Shown here one piece after another: positions 46,996-57,903 of a stretch of DNA of 64,000 nt (position 1 is the stretch's first letter; each line of letters begins with the position of its first letter). A model generated the notes under the pieces. It saw only the letters and a program-made list of their open reading frames with translations, ran no database searches and had not been told where the DNA came from. Position numbers and translations under genes: made by a program. Source of the stretch: Siniperca chuatsi (Eukaryota; Chordata; Actinopteri; Centrarchiformes; Sinipercidae); NCBI RefSeq assembly GCF_020085105.1, contig NC_058063.1:16477262-16541261 (forward strand), written 5' to 3'.

Positions 46996-47942
46996 TGTGC
47001 ACTCCTGGTTTCTTTGATGCAGATACAGGCCGGTAGCCAGGTCCATCCCTCAGGATGTTTTCTGCCACTTTTTTTCACTATTATTTCCTGTTGATTTCCT
47101 GCTTATACCTTGGGTCATATATCATAAGTTGATAACGAGCATCCCCAACTCCTGCCATTTGGTCTCAGGGGGCCCAAAACCCCTTTTTGGGACATGTTTC
47201 TGGCAAAATGATGTAAATGCAAATATTAAGGTACTACAATTTGTTTTTTGTCATCACTAAAATATGCCAATGTTTCTCTGAAGATGCTCTAAAATATGCT
47301 GCAGTTGTCTTCACTCATGGTGACCAGCTCCCGAAAGGAATGAAAATTGAGGAGTTTGTCAGTCAGAATAAGAATCTGAGTTGTCTGATGAAGAAGTGCG
47401 GAGGCCGGTGCCACGTCATTGATAATAAATACTGGAAGAACAACGAAGAGGACGACTACAGGAGCAACCAGTTCCATGTGGCAGAGATATTCAACACACT
47501 AGACACAATGCTTGAGGCAAACAAAGGATGCTACTATACGAATGAGATGCTACAAGAAGTGAAAAGAGAAATACAGAGAGAGGAAGAGCGCATTAGACTG
47601 TCATCAGGAAACATGTCACAGGAAAAGATTAGAAACAAGGCTAAAATTAGCGTTTTTGACACGTTATTGATCAGATCAGCAAGTATTGCAACAGGTGCGT
47701 TGTTAGGAGCTTTGCTTGGTGTGGCAGAGATGGTTACAGCAACTGTTAGAAATATTCAGGACCTTTCAGATTTTTCAGCAAGAGGAACAGTTGCATTGGC
47801 CGCTCAAAGTGGCGTAGTAAAGGGTGTTCTGATAGGATATAATGCAGCTGAAGGGGCAGAAACTCCAGTGGAAGCCATCCAGAAGACAGCGGAGGCTGTC
47901 TGGAACCAATCTTGGGGTGCAGCACAACAAAACAACAAATAG
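46996..47942 (+). pseudogene. GIMAP copy 6, lacking the P-loop half
   Basis: A 30-bp scrap encoding TPGFFDADT (46998-47025) is followed by unrelated DNA. GIMAP coding then resumes at about 47252 with ITKICQCFSEDALKYAAVVF and runs to the stop at 47942. It keeps G4 FTHGDQL, RCHVIDNK, the NEMLQEVKREIQREEERIRL helix, a hydrophobic region and a GYNAAEGAETPVEA tail. There is no exon 1, P-loop or switch region, so it cannot bind GTP normally. From the middle onward it is the most diverged copy (YWKNNEEDDYRSNQFHVAEI), suggesting an older paralogue. An ATG-initiated frame is open from 47217. Confidence 0.8.
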
Positions 47943-49057
47943 AATAAATACTCTGACAGCACTGCAGAGCAGGAGGTTGAGGGTTTTTTTTTAGATAAAA
48001 CATATAAATCATGTTAAACCCAACTAGGGAAGAGTGGGCTACTTGAGTTATGGATGGGTGAGACATTTAAATCATTAGTTGGGAACCAGGATTTAGCGAT
48101 CGAGCTGTAGTAACTTCCTAATAATTTTTGTCAGTTTTGAGTATCAGTGTGATTGGTGTTTTACCAATATTGGGTAAACAATTAGTATACATTTCAGAAA
48201 TTATTGATGACGACATCAAATTTAAATTTTGAATAATTCCAAAGGAAGATCAAAATGTAATTCTATTAGAGAGAGGTTGAAGACATTTAATATGAACAGG
48301 ATATCATAAAACATGATAATAATCATGTGATCAATAATCTGAAATCATCTATAACTATTTATTTTACACATTTTGTTTTCCTCATTAGTTGATTCTTGAT
48401 TGAAGAGTTTTTGCATTTTGTTTTGAGTGATTCAACAAGTAAACAGCTGTGTGTTGTGTGTTGATAAGTTCTTTCAGTCTCTCTTTTGTTGTGCCAGCTA
48501 CAATAAATTCACAGACCATGAATTATAATTCCTTAGGTTAATCAAAATCAATTCTATGTGCGAAAGGACATTTATTATGATATTGTGATAACTTCTGTAT
48601 TTTTTGAAAGATTTATTTTATGCTTTCCATGACTTTGAGATGCTGAAAGATGCTTTTCAGTTTTTTCCATTAATGAGAAATGGATCTTTGTTATTAAAGT
48701 TATTGATTGTGTAATAAGTTATGTAACAATTAAACAGCTGTGTGCTTATAAGTGTTTTCCAGTCTCTGTTTTGTTGTGCTACAATAAATTCAAAACAGCA
48801 TTTCATATATTAAAAATTTCCAATGACCCGATAGAGTTTCAATTAGAATTTCTAAGGTTTCCAAAGATTGCAACCTGTTCTTCAATATTGAGAACACACG
48901 GTAAACTCAACCACACGGGTCACAAGTGCATGTATGGAGTACCCAACTGTCGCTCACTTCAATTAATGTCATGTTAGTCTGGTTATACAGCCTGTTAATA
49001 GTGTGCAGTTTAATAAGACTGTTGCCATTAAAAAACTAATCAAAATAACATTCTTTT
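47943..49057. other. AT-rich spacer after copy 6
   Basis: No gene seen. A stretch around 48360-48490 is loosely repeated around 48660-48790 (TGTGTAATAAG/AACAGCTGTGTG, CAGTCTCTNTTTTGTTGTGC, TACAATAAATTCA), a local tandem duplication of about 300 bp. Confidence 0.5.
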
Positions 49058-49852
49058 GCAAGAAATCTTGGTGTCCTGTTTGATAGCAATTTATGCTTTG
49101 AGCAACATATCACTAAGCTTGTCCAATCATGTTTTTATCACCTCAGAAATATTGCAAAAATACGATCTATTTTAAATCTTAGTGATGCAGAAACTGTTGT
49201 GCATGCTTTTATCTCCTCACGCCTTGATTATTGTAACAGCCTGTTCACTTGTCTTAGCCAAAAAACTCTGACACGACTGCAGACTGTACAAAACTCAGCT
49301 GCTAGGCTTTTAACCAGGACCAAGAAGTATGATCACATCACACCTGTTTTAGCCTCTTTACATTGGCTCCCTGTTTGTTTTAGGATTGATTTTAAGATCT
49401 TGTTGATTACTTTTAAGGCTCTTCATGACCTGGCCCCAGATTATATTTTAGACCTTGTAATCCCTTATGAACCTTCACGTAGTTTGAGATCTTCGGGCAG
49501 GGGTCTCCTGTCTGTTCCTGAGTCCAGGATGAAAACTAAGGGGACAGAGCTTTTGCTATCAGGGCCCGAGGCTCTGGAACAACATGCCCGAAGAAATTAG
49601 GTTGTCTGAGTCAGTGTCTTCTTTTAAGTCTCGTCTCAAAACACATTTTTATCTGAAAGCATATCCTGATTTTACCTGAACTGGCTGTTTTTTTACTGTT
49701 TATTTTATTGCTTTTGTGTATTTTATGTGTTTTATTTCTTTATATTTCGTCATTCACTGTGGTATTTTATTTCTCTTGTTGTGAAGCACTTTGTACTTTG
49801 TTTTGATAAGTGCTCTATAAATAAAGTTTTATTATTATTATTATTATTATAA
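49058..49852 (+). mobile_element. 5'-truncated L2-clade LINE with (TTA)n tail
   Basis: The plus strand reads LGVLFDSNLCFEQHITKLVQ, then FISSRLDYCNSLFTCLSQKT, ARLLTRTKKYDHITPVLASL, HWLPVCFRIDFKILLITFKA, LHDLAPDYILDLV: the C-terminal part of the L2/CR1 reverse-transcriptase protein. The frame is open for 133 residues from 49199, then shifts. The 3' end has ATAAATAAAGTTTTATTATT and a TTA-repeat tail, as in fish L2-like elements. Relatively young but incomplete. Confidence 0.8.
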
Positions 49853-50417
49853 TACAGGAATACTGACATGCATTGACACGCTACTGATTTTATTTTACAA
49901 TTTCATTTGCTGTTATAAGTATATGTATAGATATATATAGAGACATTTGTATGTGTATTAGCATAATAACAGATATTGTAACATGATTGCCATTTCTAAC
50001 ATTTAATTAACACTGTTTATTGGACCTACTCATTTTTTACATTTTAGATTACATTTTTATATTCATAAAACGGTTTTGTATCTTTCAGCAAATGATTAGG
50101 CCAAGATTTGAAACATGGAAGCATTAGACACATAATACACATTTTAAACTATTTTGGAAAGAAACTAAAACAAAGAAAAAAAAAGACAAGATAAAGTGGG
50201 TGTGTTAAAGCTTTGCACCATAGAGACTGCGCAATGCTGCACCCCCTTTTCACAAAAGACTATAAAAGCCAGGAGTGACCCCAGGGATCGCTCTCTCTTG
50301 TTTTAGCCCTGGTTTTGATCACTTTGAAGAAAAAGAATCAACGTCTGCGTTCGAACACGACAAAGTTAAAACAGAAGATGTTATCACCCTGCCACTTGCT
50401 AAGGAAGAGAGATGGCT
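49853..50417. other. Spacer before the myadm duplicate
   Basis: AT-rich, no known gene. A TATA-like CTATAAAAG at about 50260 is followed by a frame without ATG that runs directly into the duplicated myadm 3' end. The origin of the segment 50190-50417 is unknown. Confidence 0.4.
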
Positions 50418-50571
50418 CATCTGGCCCGTGTTCCACTTTGACAAACAGTACCAGCGTAGGATCCAAGTATCGTCAAAACTGATCTCTGTGGCGGTGCTCA
50501 CTGCCCTCAACTTCCTGCTTTACCTCGCTGACCTGGCCTATTCTGCCAGACTAGTGTCTGTCAGTGCCTGA
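50418..50571 (+). pseudogene. Duplicated 3' end of myadm
   Basis: From CATCTGGCCC onward this matches 21781-21934 closely, encoding WPVFHFDKQYQRRIQVSSKL and LYLADLAYSARLVSVSA then stop. Only the last membrane segment and tail are present. The upstream frame is unrelated to myadm and has no in-frame ATG (only a GTG at 50275), so I call it a partial pseudogene. The duplicate continues through the myadm 3'UTR into the GIMAP upstream block. Confidence 0.85.
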
Positions 50572-52073
50572 GAAGAAAAAAGATGAAAGAGGAAGACACA
50601 TTAAGTGATGAAGAACAGAAGGGGATAAGAGCTCAAGTGGCTGAATTTCTGACAAACAATTTCCCACTTAAAAACCAACAGAAGGTTTTTAAGTGGGAGA
50701 AAATGTTTTTACTGTATCTGAGACACACAGCCACTCTGGTGGCTGGTGGGGAAGCTTCTTGTGCAAAACATGGGCACTCTCATCACAACCTCAGAAAGAT
50801 TTGTTCAATTTCCTTCCTATTATCTTTTGTTAATAAGGTTTTGGGGGGAAAAAATACTTCAGCAGTCCTTTTGTCTTGATAACAAAGTATCAGTATTGAA
50901 ATGTTGGAAAGAATGTAATTTGAGCAAATAAAGTTTTTGTTTATGATGTGATGGACTGTGCTATGTGCTGTGATTGTGGTTACACTATGTGTTGTGGCTT
51001 TCATAATGCAGTGATGAAGACAATTGCAACATCCCTTTGTTGCTCCCTCTGTCACCGTGTATTCAGTAAGGAAATTAAATGGCTGACAGAAATGCACTTT
51101 TTTCTATACTGACATTGTGGACTGTGAGTTAAAGTTATCCTTATCCTTATTCTATGTTATCCTTTAAAAGCATCACCATACATGCTGATAAGAGAGTAGA
51201 CATTCTGAATGACAAGTTTTAATGAATAGTGATATTTCTTTAACTCAAAACTCATATCTAAGTTATCCAGAGAAAGTACAGATAAAACAACCTATTATTG
51301 TTAACATGTGAATGTTATGAGGAGAATGTTATAAAGTGGGGAAGCTGCTTGGTTTGACAGAGAGATGTGTATTGATTCAGACTTTCTGAAATCAAGAGAA
51401 GTCACTGCAATAGCAGCAGCAGCAGCAGTACGGCATGTCTGCTGCAGTCACTGCTGTGTGGTTTGATCACATTTGATTGTCAGCAGCAACATGAGCAAAC
51501 AGTCCCACAACTGTCATCAGACTTTGTAGTGAAATATTGCTAAACTGTGATTGGTGCATTCATACATGACATCACCCTCTTCCAATGAAGCCCTGCTCAG
51601 ATTTGTGCTCATGTAGGACTCCATCACCCAGAGTAACAAGCTGCTTGAGAAAATGTTTTCAGGACCTTAAAGTACCCTTTACTTTACAGTTAATGTATAT
51701 TTCAGCAGGTAACCAGACCTGTGCTCTGATGGGACACTTTATTTGTGACCCAAAGTCACTAATGTGCTCCTAACATTCCCTTCTCGTCAACCCAACTGCC
51801 CCCCAGGTCTGAGTACGTGGACCAGTTGGAATGAGTTCATCTAGACTTACAGCTGAACTATTTGTGTTTTACAGAGTGAAATATTTGTTTATATTTACTG
51901 TCTAAATTGACAGCTTCTGCTGTAGGTGAGTCTTCTATCGGACATATCTTGAGTATTTAGTCAAGGTAAAAAACAAAAAAACTGGCATCCAAACTAAGAT
52001 ATAGGAAACATATTCACATAAACTCTGGCAGTCTTGTCACTCGGATTAATTGTCACTCCACAGTTTTGACAGC
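50572..52073. repeat. Duplicated myadm 3'UTR and GIMAP upstream block
   Basis: Parallel to 21935-23658, with a high match (for example 51376-51780 against 22978-23380). It has no ETS-IRF or ISRE match before the exon-1 ATG. No gene. Confidence 0.85.
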
Positions 52074-55000
52074 ATGGACGGTAAGTAAACACTGCACATT
52101 AAGTTGCAAGATGCAGAAATTAAAATAATTGCTTTTCCATCCATCCATCCATCCATCTTCTTCCGCTTATCCGGGGCCGGGTCGCGGGGCAGCAGTCTAA
52201 GCAGGGACTCCCAGACTTCCTTCTTCGCCCCAGACACTTCCTCCAGCTCCTCCGGGGATCCCGAGGCGTTCCCAGGCCAGCCGAGAGACATAGTCCCTCC
52301 AGCGTGTCCTGGGTCTTCCCGGGGCCGCCTCCCGGTGGGACATGCCCAGAACACCTCCCGAGGGAGGCGTCCAGGAGGCATCCGGATCAGATGCCCTAGC
52401 CACCTCAGCTGGCTCCTCTCGACGTGGAGGAGCAGCGGCTCTACTCGAGCTCCCCGTGTGACTGAGCTCCTCACCCTATCTCTAAGGGAGCGCCCAGCCA
52501 CTCGGCGGAGGAAGCCCATTTCGGCCGCTTGTATCCGCGATCTTGTCCTTTCGGTCACTACCCAAAGCTCATGACCATAGGTGAGGGCAGGAGCGTAGAT
52601 TGACCGATAAATCGAGAGCTTTGTCTTTCGACTCAGCTCCTTCTTTACCACAACGGTCCGATACAGCGCCCGCATCACTGCAGGCGCTGCACCGATCCGC
52701 CTGTCAATCTCACGCTCCATCCGTCCCTCACTCGTGAACAAGACCCCGAGATACTTAAACTCCTCCACTTGGGGCAAGGACTCCCCACCCACGCGAAGAG
52801 AGCAAACCACCTTTTTCCGGTCAAGAACCATGGCCTCAGATTTGGAAGAGCTGATTCTCATCCCAGCTGCTTCACACTCGGCTGCAAAACCGTCCCAGTG
52901 CATGCTGCAGGTCCTGGTTTGAAGAAGCCATCAGAACGACATCATCTGCAAACAGCAGAGATGAGATCCTGTGGTTCCCAAACCGACACCCTCCGGCCCC
53001 TGACTGCGCCTAGAAATTCTGTCCATATAAATTATGAACAGAACCGGTGACAAAGGGCAGCCCTGGCGGAGTCCAACATGCACCGGGAACAGGTCTGACT
53101 TACTGCCGGCAATGCGAACACAGCTCCTGCTCCGGTTATACAGGGACCGGACAGCCCTTAGCAAAGGGCCCCGGACCCCATACTCCCAGAGCACTCCCCA
53201 CAAAGCGCCCCGGGGCACACGGTCGAATGCCTTCTCCAGATCAACAAAGCACATGTGGACTGGTTGGGCAAACTCCCATGAACCCTCGAGCACCCGATGG
53301 AGAGTATAGAGCTGGTCCAGTGTTCCACGACCGGGATGAAAACCACTCTGCTCCTCCTGAATCCGAGGTTCGACTATCGGACGAATTCTCCTCTCCAGTA
53401 CCCTGGAATAGACCTTACCGGGGAGGCTGAGAAGTGTGATCCCTCTGTGATTGGAACACACCTCCGGTCCCCCTTCTTATACAGAGGGACCACCACCCCG
53501 GTCTGCCAGTCCAGAGGCACTGTCCCAGACCGCCACGCGATGTTGCAGAGACGTGTCAGCCAAGACAGTCCCACAACATCCAGAGACTTAAGATACTCAG
53601 GACGGATCTCATCCACCCCGAAGCCTTGCCACCAAGGAGCTTGCCAACAACCTCAGTGACTTCGGCCAGGGTGATGGATGAATCCGCCTCCGGTCCCCAG
53701 CCTCCGCTTCCTCTTCGGAAGACGTGACAGCGGGATTGAGGAGATCCTCAAAGTATTCCTTCCACCGTCCGACAACATCCCCAGTCGAGGTCAACAGCTC
53801 TCCACCCGCACCGCATAAGGTGTTGGTGAAGAACTGCTTCCCCCTCCTGAGCCGTCGGACGGTTTGCCAGAATTTCTTTGAGGCCGACCGATAGTCCTCC
53901 TCCATGGCCTCTCGAACCTCTCCCAGTCCTGAGTTTTTGCCTCTGTGACCGCACGGGCTGCAGCACGCTTAGCCTGCCGGTACCTGTCAGCTGCCTCGGG
54001 AGTCCCACGAGCCAACAAGGCCCGATAGGACTCCTTCTTCAGCCTGACGGCATCCCTTACTTCCGGCGTCCACCACCGTGTTCGGGGATTGCCGCCGCGA
54101 CAGGCACCAGAAACCTTGCGGCCACAGCTACGAGCCGCCGCATCGACAATGGAGGTGGAAAACATGGTCCACTCGGACTCAATGTCCCCAACCTCCCCCG
54201 GGATCTGGGAGAAGCTCTCCCGGAGGTGCGAGTTGTAGACCCTGCTGACAGAGGGCTCCGCCAGACGTTCCCAGCAGACCCTCACGATACGCTTGGGCCT
54301 GCCAAGTCTGTCCGGCTTCCTCCCCCGCCAGCGGATCCAACTCACCACCAGGTGGTGATCGGTTGACAGCTCCGCCCCTCTCTTCACCCGAGTGTCCAAG
54401 ACCGCGGCGGAGGTCAGATGATACGACAACAAAGTCGATCATCGACCTCCGCCCTAAGTGTCCTGGTGCCACGCGGCACTGATGGACACCCTTGTGCTTG
54501 AACATGGTGTTAGTTATGGACAAACTGTAACTAGCACAGAAGTCCAACAACTGAACACCGCTCGGGTTCAGATCAGGGGCCGTTCCTTCCGATTACCCCT
54601 CTCCAGGTGTCACTGTCGCTGCCCACGTGGGCGTTGAAGTCCCCAGTAGAACAACGGAGTCCCGGGTGGTGCACTATCTAGTACCCTCCCAGGGACTCCA
54701 AGAAGGCCTGGTACTCTGCACTGCTGTTCGGCCCGTGAGGCCGCCACAACGGTGAGAGACCTGTCCCCACCCGGAGGTGGAGGGGCGCGACCCTCTCGTT
54801 CACTGGGGTAAACTCCAACACGTGACGGCTGAGCTGTGGGGCTATGAGCAGGCCCACACCAGCCCGCCGCCTCTCCCGCCCGGCAACGCCAGAGAAATGG
54901 AGCGACCAGCCCCTCTCGAGGAGACGGGTTCCAGAGCCCAGGCTGTGCGTGGAGGCGAGGCCGACTATATCTAGCCGGTAACGCTCAACCTCCCGCACAA

Positions 55001-56028
55001 GCTCAGGCTCCTTCCCCCAGCCAAGTGACATTCCATGTCCCTAGAGCCAGTTTCTGTGTCCGGAGATCTGGTCGCGAAGCCCCTGCCTTCGACTGCCGCC
55101 CAGATCTCTCTGCACCGGCCCCCTACGGATCCTCCTGCGGGTGGTGGGTCCACGGGAGGACGGCCCCACGCCGCTCCTTCGGGCTGTGCCCGGCCGGGCC
55201 CGTGGGAAAGGCCCGGCCACCAGGCGCTCGCCGTCGGGCACCCACCCCAGGCCTGGCTCCAGGGTGGGGCCCGGTAGCGCCAATCCGGGCGACGTAACTG
55301 GCCTTGATTTTAAATACTCCATAAGGGTCTTCTGAACCGCTCTTGGTCTGACCCGTCACCCTGGACCTGTTTGCCATGGGTGACCCTACCAGGGGCATAC
55401 AGCCCCAGGCAACATAGCTCCCAGGGTCATTCGGGTACTCAAACCCCTCCACCACGTTAAGGTGGCGGTTCAAGGAGGGGATAATTGCTTTTGTTATCTT
55501 TAATCATTTTTTACAGTGTGCAGGTGTTAACACTTAGATAGCTGCCATAGATCTTCTTTGTGAACTGTGATTGGTACTTAGAAGAAATTAGATATATGCA
55601 ATATTCTTGATCATTAATATGCTCGTGGGCCTCTTTTTATTTATGCAGCTATTTTATAAGTACGAACTGCTTTCCCTTTTCATTGTGCTTTTTGACCAAT
55701 GAGAATTTTTTTTATTGTAATTGAGCTCATGTGTATCTTCTTTCATATAAAAACAGCCAAAAGACAAATTTACAGTGTTACTGATGGACATTATTCTCTT
55801 TTAGTGTCAAACAGAAGAATTGTCATTATAGGAAAAACTGAAGCTGGGAAAAGCAGGAAATATCTCAGAGAGCAGGCTAAAGGCAGCGTACTTATGAAGC
55901 TTTTGATCAAACTGGCATGTATTGGAACAGGTGCATTGATAGGAGCTTTTTATGGTGTAGTAGTGCGAAGCAGCAAAGGGAGAGGCTGTCAAGAACGGAG
56001 CCCTATTTGTCAACGATGCAGCAAATGA
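52074..56028 (+). pseudogene. GIMAP fragment 2 (internally deleted), intron carries Rex3
   Basis: Exon 1 ATGGACG (52074-52080, donor GTAAGT) and exon 2 from 55805 flank the Rex3 insertion. The spliced frame would give MDVSNRRIVIIGKTEAGKSR, REQAKGSVLMKLLIKLACIG and TGALIGAFYGVVVR, then out-of-register text to a stop at 56028 (76 residues). It has the same internal deletion as fragment 1 and lacks G2-G5. A few base changes relative to fragment 1 extend its open frame. Without the Rex3 insert the intron would be about 370 bp. Confidence 0.8.
52137..55480 (-). mobile_element. Rex3 (RTE-clade LINE), apparently full length, 3,344 bp
   Basis: Reads on the minus strand. It is flanked by the 12-bp duplication ATAATTGCTTTT at 52125-52136 and 55481-55492. 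The 3' end is a GGAT-repeat tail after GGATAAGCGGAAGAAGATGG. The 5' end (GC-rich, CCCCTCCTTGAACCGCCACC) is present, so it is not 5'-truncated. Endonuclease pieces include MSLGWGKEPELVREVERYRL and DTRVKRGAELSTDHHLVVSW. Reverse-transcriptase pieces include NHRGITLLSLPGKVYSRVLE, DLEKAFDRVPRGALWGVLWE and GLRQGCPLSPVLFIIYMDRI. Both standard Rex3 PCR primer sites (CGGTGACAAAGGGCAGCCCT near 53045 and TGGCAGACCGGGGTGGTGGT near 53500) can be read. The coding frame is broken in several places, including around the FADD motif, so it is inactive. Confidence 0.93.
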
Positions 56029-56995
56029 TGTTACGAACAAAATATCAGCCAAAGTTAAAACAGTCAAAGCCTATAATGAGCTGTGACTCTTGAAAAAGGG
56101 GGAGATAATATGTCATTAAAAAGTCATATATCCCTGTAGATTAAATGAAAATCTTGGCCTAAAAGATATTTAACCATTGATTATGTTTATTCATATATAT
56201 GTAATAGGTTGTACTTCTTGTCTGAGCTTATTGTCACATATTGCTGTTTCACGAGCTAACCACAGAGTGTTGGTTTGATGTGCTGTTTAGATCTTAATAA
56301 TTGTTTAAATAAAACCAGTGTACGCTGTTGGCTGTATTTCTGTCTGCTCTTAAAATATTGGTCACTGTTTCCTGTTGCAAAAGCTAACCAGAAAATATCT
56401 CTTAATGTATGTACAACATGATTTTGTTAGACAGGCCTTCTGATGCCCCTTTTAAAAGAGTTGTGGTTCTTTGTGGATTACAATGTAAACAGTGAACAAA
56501 TAAAAATTTCATTTGAGCAAATCAAGTTTTTAATTAATTGATGGGATGTTTGAATCTAGACTCAACCTAATAGTGTCACTAGATGTAAAAGTCTCTGCAC
56601 ACCATGAATGTCATCCTTTGAGCCAGATTAAAATTAATAATACAAAATATAATCACTAAATCAAGTATGATAGGGTAGGGTTAGGGTTTGAATATAGATT
56701 AAGATAAAACTATATTGATCCCCATGGGGAAATTCACAAGATACCCAGCAGATAAAGTAGCTAAAATTTGCCCCACCTTTAGCAGCTTCAACATTAAAGT
56801 GTTGCTTACACATTAATGCATCAGTAGTTTTAATCCAATAATATAATAAACATTATTCTGAAATGGGTCATTATGCATAATGAGTACTTTTACTTTTGGT
56901 ACTTTATTGTAATTGAGCTCATGTGTATCTTCTTTCATATAAAAACAGCCAAAAGACAAATGTACAGTATTACTGATGGACATTATTCTCTTTCA
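56029..56995. repeat. 3' flank of fragment 2 and shared 46.3-kb-type block
   Basis: 56029-56520 is GIMAP 3' flank. 56520-56905 matches 42135-42560 and 46310-46710. From about 56905 the upstream part of GIMAP exon 2 (intron end) resumes abruptly, so two duplicated blocks are joined here. No gene. Confidence 0.75.
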
Positions 56996-57244
56996 GTGTC
57001 AAACAGAAGAATTGTCATTATAATAAAAATAATATAATAATAATAATAAAAACTGAAGCTGGGAAAAGCAGGAAATATCTCAGAGAGCAGGCTAAAGGCA
57101 GCGTACTTATGAAGCTTTTGATCAAACTGGCATGTATTGGAACAGGTGCATTGTTAGGAGCTTTTTATGGTGTAGTAGTGCGAAGCAGCAAAGGGAGAGG
57201 CTGTCAAGAACGGAGCCCTATTTGTCAACGATGCAGCAAATGAT
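56996..57244 (+). pseudogene. GIMAP fragment 3 (internally deleted, with AT-rich insertion)
   Basis: Same P-loop-to-tail deletion as fragments 1 and 2. A short ATAATA-rich expansion (about 57021-57050) splits VIIG from KTEAGKSR. No exon 1 is found upstream. Its 3' flank (CTGTATTCCTGTCATTGCTC) is closer to that of fragment 1 than of fragment 2. Confidence 0.75.
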
Positions 57245-57903
57245 GTTACGAACAAAATATCAGCCAAAGTTAAAACAGTCAAAGCCTATAATGAGCTGTG
57301 ACTCTTGAAAAAGGGGGAGATAATATATCATTAAAAAGTCATATATCCCTGTAGATTAAATGAAAATCTTGGTCTAAAAGATATTTAACCATTGATTATG
57401 TTTATTCATATATATGTAATAGGTTGTACTTCTTGTCTGAGCTTATTGTCACATATTGCTGTTTCACAAGCTAACCACAGAGTGTTGGTTTGATGTGCTG
57501 CTTCTGTATTCCTGTCATTGCTCACCGTTTCCTGTTGCAAAAGCTAACCAGAAAATATCACTTCCGATGCTCCTGCTAAAGTAGTTGTGTTTCTTTGGGG
57601 ATTACAATGTATCAGCGAAGCAAATATGAGCAATCAATACATTGAAACCTATGAAAAAGTTTATTTTAGCAAATTTAGTCAAGACATTCAAAGAGAGGAA
57701 CCATATCATGGACTGGGAGGAGGCCAGAACTGTCTGTGACGTATCTGAGGAATGTGGTAGAGCTGTTGCCGAAGCTGTCTAGGCTTGTCAAGATAAAACA
57801 AAAACAAACTGGGTCCAACATACAGGAAACATATTCACACAAACTCTGGCAGTCTTGTCACTCTGACTAATTGTCTCTCCGAAGTCACTTCACTTTTGAT
57901 AAT
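57245..57903. other. 3' flank of fragment 3 and upstream of copy 7
   Basis: 57245-57680 is GIMAP 3' flank. 57685-57785 repeats the scrap seen at 46855. 57800-57903 is a shortened type-B upstream region without the GGAAGTGAAA motif. No gene. Confidence 0.65.
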
